NCBI GenBank assembly: GCA_964638155.1
Contig: CAZWYI010000034.1
Location: 1 to 18,864 of the forward strand
Reading direction: 5' to 3'
From: CAYZTD01 sp964638155
GTDB taxonomy: Archaea; Thermoplasmatota; E2; DHVEG-1
DNA length: 18,864 nucleotides
The notes below the pieces were generated by a model. It worked only from the letters and a program-made list of their open reading frames with translations. It searched no databases and was not told where the DNA came from. The translations under genes and the position numbers were made by a program. Of the stretch, positions 1-6,131 are shown one piece after another (position 1 is the first letter of the stretch; every line of letters begins with the position of its first letter).

Positions 1-102
1 GAGTTGAAAATATGAAAGAGATAAATAAGCGAAATAATATTCGTACTCCACACTTTGATTTATTTTGGTCCATTGCATACATGCATGGATGGCAAGAAAA
101 AA

Positions 103-110
103 TTTATAAC
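103..110 (+). promoter_or_regulatory. TATA box for rnpB
   Basis: The sequence tttataac lies in an A-rich context (BRE-like run of A just before it). It is centred about 28 nt upstream of the predicted 5' end of the RNase P RNA, the normal spacing for an archaeal TATA/TSS pair. The first 100 bases of the window contain no gene I can support; a short open frame starting at position 12 runs into the RNA gene and is probably not coding. Confidence 0.55.
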
Positions 111-134
111 AAAGAATTCCTTTATTACTCAATT

Positions 135-438
135 GTGTTGGGCGTAGGTGGACGGCTGACGGCGGATATCGCTGAGGAAAGTCCCCTCTCGCTCTGGACC
201 AGGTAGCTGTACAAACAGTAAGGGTGAGAATCCTTATAGAGGAGCAGAAACGACACAGCTTTAGAACAATGCTATGATTCATATGTTGATGAGGTCTTCT
301 AAAGATTTGATGAAACGTGCCAATCTATGCCTGGAGCAAGTCTAAACAGCAGGATCAATTGTCCAGATTGCCTGCAGGTGAGACGCATAGTAGAATGCCG
401 TTTAAAACAGAAAGGGGCTTACGGCCTACACCCAACAA
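135..438 (+). ncRNA. rnpB: RNase P RNA, archaeal type A
   Basis: This is the catalytic RNA of ribonuclease P, which cleaves the 5' leader from pre-tRNA. The ends pair as a P1/P2 helix: gttgggcgtagg at 137-148 with cctacacccaac at 425-436, 11 of 12 positions paired. The conserved regions appear in the right order. CR-I is gaggaaagtccc near 174. A segment reading ggtgagaatcc then gcagaaacgacac lies near 222-257. The CR-IV segment cctggagcaag is near 330, gtgagacgcatag near 380, and CR-V cagaaaggggctta at 408-421. All the parts of a type A archaeal RNA are therefore present and the gene looks functional. Its last 24 nt recur twice downstream (1840-1863 and 2702-2725), which suggests the 3' end is an integration target. 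The exact ends are uncertain by a few bases. Confidence 0.95.
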
Positions 439-441
439 CTT

Positions 442-466
442 ACTTTTTTGCACTTCTTTTTATTTT
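442..466 (+). terminator. T-rich terminator after rnpB
   Basis: Runs of T (cttttttg, then ctttttatttt) follow directly after the P1 3' strand of the RNase P RNA. Archaeal RNA polymerase terminates at such U-tracts. The octamer gcacttct at 450-457 inside this stretch is also the start of the two 79-nt repeats at 1791 and 2653. Confidence 0.5.
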
Positions 467-481
467 CGGTAAATACCGAAA
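464..481. promoter_or_regulatory. Palindromic operator upstream of the AbiEi-like gene
   Basis: TTTCGGTAAATACCGAAA is a perfect inverted repeat with 8-bp arms and a 2-nt spacer. It sits immediately upstream of the TATA box of the 514 gene, where bound repressor would block TBP/TFB. AbiEi-type antitoxins are known to autoregulate by binding inverted repeats in their promoter, so the 514 product is the likely ligand (inference). Confidence 0.6.
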
Positions 482-486
482 GTTTC

Positions 487-494
487 ATTAAATA
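487..494 (+). promoter_or_regulatory. TATA box, leaderless promoter of the AbiE-like operon
   Basis: The sequence attaaata is centred about 23 nt upstream of the ATG at 514, and no Shine-Dalgarno motif lies between them. Transcription would start at or next to the ATG, giving a leaderless mRNA. Confidence 0.45.
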
Positions 495-513
495 GTGAAA
501 TTATTGCATCATT

Positions 514-1101
514 ATGAACGTTACATTGGATGTTACCTATAAAGTCGTTCGATACATTCTACTATCAAAAAATAGAGAATTTACTCAATCTGAAATTCAT
601 AAAAACACTGGGAGTTCCTTGGGTAGAATAAATGAAGTTGTCCAGTGGCTCTTATCCCGAAAATTTGTTGAAAAAACGAAAGCTAAATATTATGTATTAA
701 ATCCTTCAGGCATCCTCTCTTTATTTCCTCTTTACAGAAATATGAAAGATTTATGTATTTACCGCATTCAACTCAGAGGGGAGAAAGATAAAATCATTGA
801 AAATCTACCAAAAAATTCGATTTTGTGTTTGGATAGCGCATTAGATAAATATTCAAAATATTTCCGAGGCAATCGCATTTGTATCTATCATGAGAATCCA
901 GATATTGTTAAAAACAAATTTGAACCCTATAGCGGTGGAATTATCAAATTAGAAATTTATAAACCGGATATGAGATTAGCTGAAGATCAAAAAAATGGAA
1001 TAACCTCAAAATTACGAACAATAATAGATATGACTTGTGATGGGAAAACATATGTAGCAAAGGATTTATTTGAGGACTTATGGGGGATTAAATTTGGATA
1101 A
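514..1101 (+). CDS. AbiEi-like winged-helix antitoxin / repressor
   Basis: 195 residues. The N-terminal 70 residues (DVTYKVVRYILLSKNREFTQSEIHKNTG..LGRINEVVQWLLSRKFVEK) form a winged helix-turn-helix of the kind found in archaeal MarR/AbiEi-like regulators. The remainder has no catalytic motif I recognise and would be the dimerisation or toxin-facing domain. The stop codon overlaps the start of the nucleotidyltransferase gene, so the two are translationally coupled. This order (DNA-binding protein, then nucleotidyltransferase) is that of type IV AbiE toxin-antitoxin operons. ATG at 514 is chosen because the TATA box lies about 23 nt upstream and no in-frame alternative has an SD site. A perfect palindrome at 464-481 is the likely operator. 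The role is inferred from fold and context; the antitoxin assignment is not certain. Confidence 0.7.
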   Translation: MNVTLDVTYKVVRYILLSKNREFTQSEIHKNTGSSLGRINEVVQWLLSRKFVEKTKAKYYVLNPSGILSLFPLYRNMKDLCIYRIQLRGEKDKIIENLPKNSILCLDSALDKYSKYFRGNRICIYHENPDIVKNKFEPYSGGIIKLEIYKPDMRLAEDQKNGITSKLRTIIDMTCDGKTYVAKDLFEDLWGIKFG

Positions 1102-1768
1102 ATGGTATCGAAAGGAGATCACAGAAGAATCCTATAAAGAATTGATAAATTTAACTAAATGGTGTAACATTATATTGGGCTATCATCCAGTCATAATTGG
1201 AGGATGGGCAGTGTTTCATTATACTCCAACATTAGGATCAAGAGACATTGATATTGTCTTTCCAACACAAAAAACAAGGGAAGACACATTAATGAAATAT
1301 TATAAAGAAAACGGATACAAAGAAGAAGGGTTATTTGTTAAACATTATTTTAAGGAAGTCGAGACTGAAGAGGGAACTGAACAAATTATTCTTGATGCTT
1401 GTACGCATGCTAATGAAAATTTCCTACATGAGAATCCAAAAATTACCATACCCTGGAATTTAACAGAGAAGTACTATGAAGAATGGATTATTGAAGAAGG
1501 AGTTATTTCAAGAGTTCCAACAATGGAATTGTTAATTCTTTATAAAATCAAGGCTCTTTGTGATAGGCGATACGATCTTCAGAAACCGTCAACAGAGGGA
1601 TTAGATCGAGAGTATATTACTAGTAAAATATGGAAAGACGAACATGATATTAAAGAGTTATCTAAATATAAAATTAACTTAGATCTTTTCAATAAACTGC
1701 TTAAAAAAACAAAATTTAATGACTATACTCAAAGAGAAATTGAAAGATTAGATATAAAGTTTCATTGA
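1094..1768 (+). CDS. AbiEii/MenT-like nucleotidyltransferase toxin
   Basis: 224 residues from TTG 1094. This start has GGGGGA seven nucleotides upstream; the same frame is open to a TTG at 1070 that lacks an SD. The nucleotidyltransferase fold is marked by GGWA (residues 36-39), the metal-binding RDIDIV (D51 and D53), and a third acidic residue in the strand IILDACT (D101). This is the DNA polymerase-beta-like arrangement of the AbiEii, MNT and MenT families, which transfer nucleotides to tRNA or protein targets and arrest growth. It overlaps the winged-helix gene by 8 nt. The two genes and their operator fill the segment between rnpB and the first 79-nt repeat, with little spare DNA. The substrate is unknown. 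Confidence 0.75.
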   Translation: MDKWYRKEITEESYKELINLTKWCNIILGYHPVIIGGWAVFHYTPTLGSRDIDIVFPTQKTREDTLMKYYKENGYKEEGLFVKHYFKEVETEEGTEQIILDACTHANENFLHENPKITIPWNLTEKYYEEWIIEEGVISRVPTMELLILYKIKALCDRRYDLQKPSTEGLDREYITSKIWKDEHDIKELSKYKINLDLFNKLLKKTKFNDYTQREIERLDIKFH

Positions 1769-1790
1769 CCTCAAGTAGTTTATAAGTATT

Positions 1791-1869
1791 GCACTTCTGT
1801 CTTTAAAATTTTGAAAAATTAAGGAGAAAACACTGGTCTAAAGGGGCTTAAGGCCTACACCCAGCACAA
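1791..1869 (+). repeat. 79-nt repeat, copy A, containing an rnpB 3'-end duplication
   Basis: This repeat matches copy B (2653-2731) over 79 nt without gaps, with 8 mismatches by hand alignment (about 90%). Its segment 1840-1863 matches the last 24 nt of the RNase P RNA (411-434) at 23 of 24 positions, covering CR-V and the 3' strand of P1/P2. The 49 nt before that core are shared with copy B but not with rnpB. It lies between the AbiE-like pair and the end of vapC. It resembles an attachment site: an element-specific arm joined to a target-derived core. A TATA-like tttataag precedes it at 1779-1786. Confidence 0.8.
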
Positions 1870-1874
1870 ATATT

Positions 1875-2294
1875 TTATTTTTTATTAGATTTAAAGGCAA
1901 GAGATAACTCTCTTGTCCTGTAAATTGTTATTTCTTTTCTTGTTTTAAAATGACGATCATCACTCCAGATGCCATCGGCCTTTGATGCAAGGCATAGAGC
2001 AATAAATGGTACATCATCTATATCATCGATAAGTGTCTCTGCCTGTTTAATAAATTCTCTGTATTCTTCCTTAGGTATTATTATGATTTTTTCAAAAATT
2101 AGGTTAAGAATAATGTCAAATTCGTTAGATTTTATTTTAGATTTTTTACATATTAATTCTTTATATTTTGTTATTTCGTCAAGAGTGTGATCCGGTGTTA
2201 TAAACTGGATTGCTGGTGAAAAAATAATCCTTCTTGAAATTCCATTTTTAATAAGAGCAGAAAATATGCTACTGGTATCAATTACTAATCTCAT
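1875..2294 (-). CDS. vapC: PIN-domain toxin, VapC family
   Basis: 139 residues with PIN-domain nuclease signatures: the first acidic residue in MRLVIDTSS (D6), a middle acidic patch in TLDEI (D38/E39), a paired acidic segment ETLIDDIDDVPFIALCLA (about residues 86-103), and WSDDRHF (about 110-116) for the last metal ligands. VapC toxins are Mg-dependent endoribonucleases that cut tRNA or rRNA. The start overlaps the stop of the upstream vapB gene by 4 nt (ATGA), so expression is coupled. The gene ends only 6 nt from copy A of the 79-nt repeat, making the cassette very compact. It is 139 residues long, the usual size for VapC. Confidence 0.85.
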   Translation of the reverse strand: MRLVIDTSSIFSALIKNGISRRIIFSPAIQFITPDHTLDEITKYKELICKKSKIKSNEFDIILNLIFEKIIIIPKEEYREFIKQAETLIDDIDDVPFIALCLASKADGIWSDDRHFKTRKEITIYRTRELSLAFKSNKK

Positions 2295-2518
2295 TTAACC
2301 AAGCCGTGTTTTTTTGCAATTTCACGTTTGATCTTTCTACCGATTTCTATTGCATCTTTATCTGTTAATTCACTTTTTGAGAGAAGATCATCCATTAGTT
2401 CAAGCTTTCGAGCTTGTTCCCACATAGCCTGTCTTGCTATCTCAGTCCATTTTATTTCTTTATGTTTCTTTATTATCTTGTGTAATTCTTCAGGTATTGC
2501 AAGTGTCATATTTGTCAT
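2291..2518 (-). CDS. vapB: VapB-type antitoxin (RHH-like N-terminus)
   Basis: 75 residues from ATG 2518; GTG 2527 and ATG 2509 are alternatives. MTLAIPEELHKIIKKHKEIKWTEIARQAMWEQARKLEL is the strand-helix-helix of a ribbon-helix-helix DNA-binding domain common in archaeal VapB antitoxins. The charged C-terminal tail (LTDKDAIEIGRKIKREIAKKHGL) would bind and block VapC. Just upstream lie a perfect 19-bp palindrome (2533-2551) and a TATA box (2553-2560). Together they predict an autorepressed, nearly leaderless transcript starting near 2531. The reading frame closes with a 4-nt overlap into vapC. Confidence 0.8.
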   Translation of the reverse strand: MTNMTLAIPEELHKIIKKHKEIKWTEIARQAMWEQARKLELMDDLLSKSELTDKDAIEIGRKIKREIAKKHGLVK

Positions 2519-2532
2519 AAATATCACTATAA

Positions 2533-2551
2533 GTAATATATGTTATATTAC
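2533..2551. promoter_or_regulatory. VapB operator palindrome
   Basis: gtaatatatgttatattac has perfect 8-bp arms (GTAATATA / TATATTAC) around a 3-nt spacer. It lies between the minus-strand TATA box (tatataag at 2553-2560 on the plus strand) and the vapB start, over the expected transcription start. This is the usual position for VapBC autorepression. Confidence 0.6.
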
Positions 2552-2583
2552 GTATATAAGGTTTTTTACTTATTTTGTCATAT

Positions 2584-2623
2584 TGTAAAATAAATTTAAT
2601 AATTTTACAGCAAATCGTAAAAT
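2584..2623. repeat. Triple GTAAAAT inverted/direct repeat in AT-rich spacer
   Basis: TGTAAAAT (2584-2591) and ATTTTACA (2602-2609) are perfect 8-nt inverted arms. A third GTAAAAT follows at 2617-2623. The stretch 2560-2650 is almost entirely A/T and has no gene. It could be a second regulator site or an easily melted element near a replication origin; the sequence alone does not decide. Confidence 0.4.
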
Positions 2624-2652
2624 ACACTTAATAATAATCCAAATTTATATAT

Positions 2653-2731
2653 GCACTTCTGTCTTCAAAATATTGAAAAAATAAGTAGAAAACACTGGTC
2701 TAAAGGTGCTTACGATCTACACCCAGCACAA
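2653..2731 (+). repeat. 79-nt repeat, copy B, containing an rnpB 3'-end duplication
   Basis: This is the gap-free partner of copy A (1791-1869). The segment 2702-2725 matches the rnpB 3' end (411-434) at 21 of 24 positions. Copy B is therefore more diverged from rnpB than copy A is. A TATA-like atttatatat precedes it at 2643-2652. It separates the VapBC unit from the Orc1/Cdc6 region. Confidence 0.8.
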
Positions 2732-2791
2732 TTTATATAAATTTTATAACTTTTATTTTTCAAAAAATGGTAAGGTTTTTTAATACGCTTT

Positions 2792-2816
2792 CTATACCTT
2801 TATTTCCACTGGAATT
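2792..2816 (-). promoter_or_regulatory. ORB-like origin recognition box
   Basis: The minus strand reads ATTCCAGTGGAAAT followed by AAAGG. The archaeal origin recognition box bound by Orc1/Cdc6 has the dyad TTCCAGTGGAAAC followed by a spaced G-run. The dyad core matches fully; the G-run is short (GG then TA). It lies 71 nt upstream of the likely start of an orc1/cdc6 gene, where archaeal origins are usually found, next to an AT-rich stretch. Only one good copy is visible. Confidence 0.5.
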
Positions 2817-2886
2817 TTTTTTAGAGGTTGTGGTTTTTAAGATGATTTCCTCTAAAAATTTCTTGTGTACTGGGGAGGAAAACTTG

Positions 2887-4152
2887 ATGGAAAATGGAGG
2901 AATTACTAAATCGTATTGTGTTAAAAACCTATTTGATAGGTACATTGATTCAGATAGTATTTTTGTAAATAGGGATCTTCTTAGTTCTAATTATATTCCA
3001 AACTATTTGCCTCATCGGGAAAAAGAAATATCTGATATTGTTTTTCCATTGTCTCTTGCATTAAAAGATAGTCTTCCTTCAAATATTGTTATTTATGGAA
3101 AACCCGGCTGTGGTAAAACTGCATCTACTAAGATTGTTGGTAAAGAGTTAAGAAATAAGGCTTTTGAAATTAATAAAAAAATAAGTTTTGTTTATGTAAA
3201 TTGTCATACAGCAAGATCTGTTATAAGTATTTTTAAAGCTATTTCTAATGAAATATTTACCTTTGATAAAATAGGTTTTAATGGACGTTCTCTTGATTAT
3301 GTTTATTCTAAGTTCTTATCTTTTTTAGATAAAAAACATATGAATCTTGTAGTTTGTTTGGATGAAGTAGATAAATTAGGTGATGAAAAGGTTCTTTATC
3401 TTTTGAGTAGGATAAATTGTGATCTTAAGGTTTCTAAAGTATCAATTGTTCTTATATCTAATGATATTGGTTTTATTAAGTCATTAGATGAGCGTATTAA
3501 ATCTAGTTTAAGTTTGGAAAATATTGTTTTTCCACCTTATAATGCAGGTGAATTACAGGATATCTTATATCAGCGTGCTGAAAATGCTTTGAAAAAAGAT
3601 TGTATCGATAGTGATGTAATACCTCTTTGTAGTGCACTAGCCGCCCAAGAGCATGGTGATGCTAGGCGTGCTCTTGATTTATTGCGTGTTTCTTCTGATT
3701 TGGCTGAGAGGAGTGGTTCTGAGATGGTTACTAAACGATTTGTTAAATTAGCTAAAAATAAAATTGAGTTTGATCAAATTGTTGAAGTGGTAAGAAGTCT
3801 TCCAATGCAGTCTAAAATTGTTTTGTATGCAATTATTCTTAGAATTGAAAATAAGGATAGAAGTGGGATTTCTGGCGGTGTTAACACTGGTGAGGTTTAT
3901 AGTTATTATAAAAAACTTACAAGTAAATCTGGGTTTAATATTTTAAGTCAGAGATCTATTGCTGATATTGTTTCTTCTTTGGATTCTATTGGTGTTATTA
4001 ACGCTCCTGTTGTATCAAAAGGAAGAGATGGTCGCAGTAGAAGGATAAATATTTCTTTTGATGAAACTGTTATTAAAAATGCTTTAGTTAAAGACGAATC
4101 CTTGGAAGAAATATTTAATGTTCGGATAAAAAATCAAGCTAGATTGATATAG
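2887..4152 (+). CDS. cdc6: Orc1/Cdc6 family replication initiator ATPase
   Basis: 421 residues from ATG 2887, which has GGGGAGG eight nucleotides upstream. The frame is open to 2767, but those 40 residues are hydrophobic, unlike the family, and cover the ORB-like site. The protein begins with the typical FDRYIDSDSIFVNRDLLSSNYIPNYLPHRE. It has Walker A GKPGCGKT (71-78), Walker B VVCLDEVDKL (about 155-164), sensor 1 ISND (190-193) and the arginine-bearing sensor 2 GDARRALDLL (257-266). A winged-helix domain follows, from about 290 to the end. Orc1/Cdc6 proteins bind origin boxes and load the MCM helicase. The ATPase residues look intact. A truncated paralogue lies 1.4 kb downstream. The gene could serve the chromosome, or an integrated plasmid or provirus; its position in an island favours the latter (inference). 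Confidence 0.92.
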   Translation: MENGGITKSYCVKNLFDRYIDSDSIFVNRDLLSSNYIPNYLPHREKEISDIVFPLSLALKDSLPSNIVIYGKPGCGKTASTKIVGKELRNKAFEINKKISFVYVNCHTARSVISIFKAISNEIFTFDKIGFNGRSLDYVYSKFLSFLDKKHMNLVVCLDEVDKLGDEKVLYLLSRINCDLKVSKVSIVLISNDIGFIKSLDERIKSSLSLENIVFPPYNAGELQDILYQRAENALKKDCIDSDVIPLCSALAAQEHGDARRALDLLRVSSDLAERSGSEMVTKRFVKLAKNKIEFDQIVEVVRSLPMQSKIVLYAIILRIENKDRSGISGGVNTGEVYSYYKKLTSKSGFNILSQRSIADIVSSLDSIGVINAPVVSKGRDGRSRRINISFDETVIKNALVKDESLEEIFNVRIKNQARLI

Positions 4153-4159
4153 GTTTATG

Positions 4160-4534
4160 AATTTATTATTTAACAGGATAGTACAATATTTCATTGTCCC
4201 TATTTCAAGGCCTTTTAAAAGTTCATTTAAAAATTTACGATCATCTGGATGAGAATTATCAGATATGCAAAGCTGCTCTCCTTCTTTTTCAACTTAAAAA
4301 CCTTTTGCCAATAGAATTTGTTGAATAGGGTCAATGCCAGTAGATGATATTTTTTTAAAAAACTTATTGAGATATTCTTTTTCTTAAATCGTTTTACATT
4401 CATATCTTTCTAACCAATCTTTATTCATATGATCATCAACAATCTCTTATTTCTAATTAAATCCAAGATTATTAATTTTTTCAATCTTTTTAAGATTGTG
4501 GATTCCTAAAATTATTTCGTTTTCTGAATTTCAT
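4160..4534 (-). pseudogene. Degraded gene, function unrecognised
   Basis: On the minus strand an ATG (4534) follows a strong SD (ggaggagg at 4543-4550). One base must be dropped after the third codon to enter a frame reading ENEIILGIHNLKKIEKINNLGFN, which then meets TAG, TAA, TAA and TAA stops. Between the stops it still reads like protein, for example EKEYLNKFFKKISSTGIDPIQQILLAKGF and VEKEGEQLCISDNSHPDDRK. Both TAG and TAA occur, so stop reassignment is not a simple explanation. The frame runs on into the 3' end of cdc6, so the original end is lost. I do not recognise the family. Confidence 0.5.
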
Positions 4535-4653
4535 TTTTTTTTCCTCCTCCAAACCTCGAGAGATTACGCTCTCCATAGATGCAAATTCCAGAAAAGCATA
4601 AGGCGAGTTGCAGTGGAAAATGTATCCTCAAAAATGAAATGCATTACGTGTTT

Positions 4654-5469
4654 TTAAAGTAGCGATAAAAATATAGATTCATTTTTAGTTATATCTGATG
4701 TTTTTTCTACAATGTTTAATTTAGGTTTTGGGTTAGTTGTGACCTGCCAAATCTTGTCTTTATATATACTATCAACATATGAGAAGTATCTTTTATGATA
4801 GTAATACTGATTATTTCTTGATATTAATCTTTCATCTACTAAAAAACGTGCTTCTGATTTTCCTACGTTTGAGCCATCATGAACTATTAATCCACCATCT
4901 TTTAATTTAAAAAGTATTAGATCAATTAGTGGTGGATCTAACCAGTGAATATTACTTCCTCCTTCTCCATCTGTATCATTCCGATAATGAAAGATAGATA
5001 TTTCGGCGAAACGTTGAAGTAATCTTTCTGCACATGTTTTATGTAATGTTACCAAGATTTGTTTTTTATCTTCATCTGTTTTTATTCTTCGGTCGCTTGG
5101 TATTATCCATTTGGTACAAGGTTTCATATCAACTTCTAATTTGTATTGTATATATTCTGGGTTTTCTGGACACATTACAACATTGCAATTTTGATCACGT
5201 GGACCATACTCACATTGAGTACACTGTTGAGAAATTTCAATTTGATTTTTGAAGGTTCTTTTTTCAGGATCTGGTATTTCAACTTCAGTATATTTTTCGT
5301 AAAAATGCTCTTTAAAAGATACTTCTTCCCACATACCACGTATATCTACAAAATGAAAATCCTTAATAATATCTGCAAAAAACAATATAGGATTAATTAT
5401 ATCTGAACCGCAGCAGGGGTAAAAAAATATTCCTTTTGGGACTTTTGTATTTAAATATTTTTCTTGCAT
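4654..5469 (-). CDS. Hypothetical cysteine-rich protein, possibly Rossmann/methyltransferase-like
   Basis: 271 residues, not recognised. The N-terminus KGIFFYPCCGSDIINPILFFADIIKDFHFVDI resembles the first strand-loop-helix and acidic second strand of a class I SAM-binding fold, with CCGSD in place of the glycine-rich loop. This is a weak, inferred similarity. The middle holds a cysteine cluster (CTQCEYGPRDQNCNVVMC, residues about 82-99) that could bind a metal or an Fe-S cluster, and a later KPCTKWIIPSDRR. A C-terminal segment LKDGGLIVHDGSNVGKSEARFLV looks like a later strand-loop of the same fold. It sits between cdc6 and its truncated copy, in the opposite direction, with decayed DNA on one side. 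There is no SD before ATG 5469, so the transcript may be leaderless. Confidence 0.6.
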   Translation of the reverse strand: MQEKYLNTKVPKGIFFYPCCGSDIINPILFFADIIKDFHFVDIRGMWEEVSFKEHFYEKYTEVEIPDPEKRTFKNQIEISQQCTQCEYGPRDQNCNVVMCPENPEYIQYKLEVDMKPCTKWIIPSDRRIKTDEDKKQILVTLHKTCAERLLQRFAEISIFHYRNDTDGEGGSNIHWLDPPLIDLILFKLKDGGLIVHDGSNVGKSEARFLVDERLISRNNQYYYHKRYFSYVDSIYKDKIWQVTTNPKPKLNIVEKTSDITKNESIFLSLL

Positions 5470-5508
5470 AAATAACTTATAACTTAATTGATTTTAAAGT
5501 TTTCACTT

Positions 5509-6126
5509 GTTTTTCCAACTTATGATGCAGGTGAATTACGGGATAGCTTATATCAGCGTGCTCTGAAAAAAGATTGTATTGATAGTGATGTTACACCACT
5601 TTGTAGTGCTCTTGCCGCTCAATAACACGGCGATGCTAGGCGTGCTCTTGATTTGTTACGTGTTTCTTCTGATTTGGCTGAGAGAAACGGTTCTGAGATG
5701 GTTACTAAAAGATTTGTTAAATTAGCTAAAAATAAAATTGATTTTGATCAAGTAGTGGAAACTGTTAGCAGTCTCCCACTACAATCTAAAATTGTTCTTT
5801 ATGCAATACTTTTGAGATTGGAAAAAAAGGAGAAAAAAGGTTTTTCTGGTGGTGTAAATACTGGTGAAGTATATTGTTATTACAAGCAGCTTTGTAGTAA
5901 AGCTGGATTAAATTGTTTGTCTCAGAGATCTATTGCTGAGGTTATTTCAAGTTTGGATTCAATGGGCATCTTAAACGCTCCAGTTATATCAAAAGGTAGA
6001 GAGGGACGCAGTAGGCGAATAAATATTTCTTATCAGTGTAATGTTGTAAAAAATGTTTTAGCTGAAGATACTTCATTGGAAGATGTTTTCTGTATTAAGA
6101 TAAAAAACCAGGCTAAGTTGATATAA
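5509..6126 (+). pseudogene. Truncated Orc1/Cdc6 paralogue (sensor 2 and winged helix remain)
   Basis: Homology to the intact initiator begins abruptly at 5509, matching its residue 214 (VFPTYDAGELRD), so Walker A, Walker B and sensor 1 are missing. The copy has lost three codons in frame (after QRA) and carries TAA at 5623-5625 where the intact gene has a Glu codon. After that stop the frame is open to 6126 and closely matches the intact protein. The winged-helix segment differs mainly by conservative changes (DFDQVVETV for EFDQIVEVV). A TTG at 5653 could start a 157-residue piece holding only the DNA-binding domain. The full-length product cannot be made; whether the C-terminal piece is still expressed is open. 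Confidence 0.85.
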
Positions 6127-6131
6127 ATTTA

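Noticed and set aside
12..206. 64-residue open frame at the window start
   Set aside because: It runs through the 5' third of the RNase P RNA and over its TATA box. The translation past residue 42 is simply the RNA gene, so it is not a credible protein gene.
1835..1850. actggtctaaaggggc in the 79-nt repeat read as an origin box
   Set aside because: It has a superficial likeness to an ORB G-run, but the dyad is absent and the sequence is better explained as the rnpB 3' end.
2767..2886. N-terminal 40-residue extension of the Orc1/Cdc6 protein
   Set aside because: The extension is hydrophobic and unlike family N-termini, has no SD, and overlaps the ORB-like dyad. ATG 2887 has a strong GGGGAGG site at ideal spacing.
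4160..4534. Amber (TAG) readthrough or altered genetic code for the decayed frame
   Set aside because: The frame contains both TAG and several TAA stops and needs a frameshift, while neighbouring genes use TAA and TGA as normal stops. Decay is the simpler explanation.
4609..4624. Second ORB-like site (gttgcagtggaaaatg)
   Set aside because: Only half the dyad matches (cagtggaaa without the leading TTC), and no G-run follows. This is within chance in AT-rich DNA.
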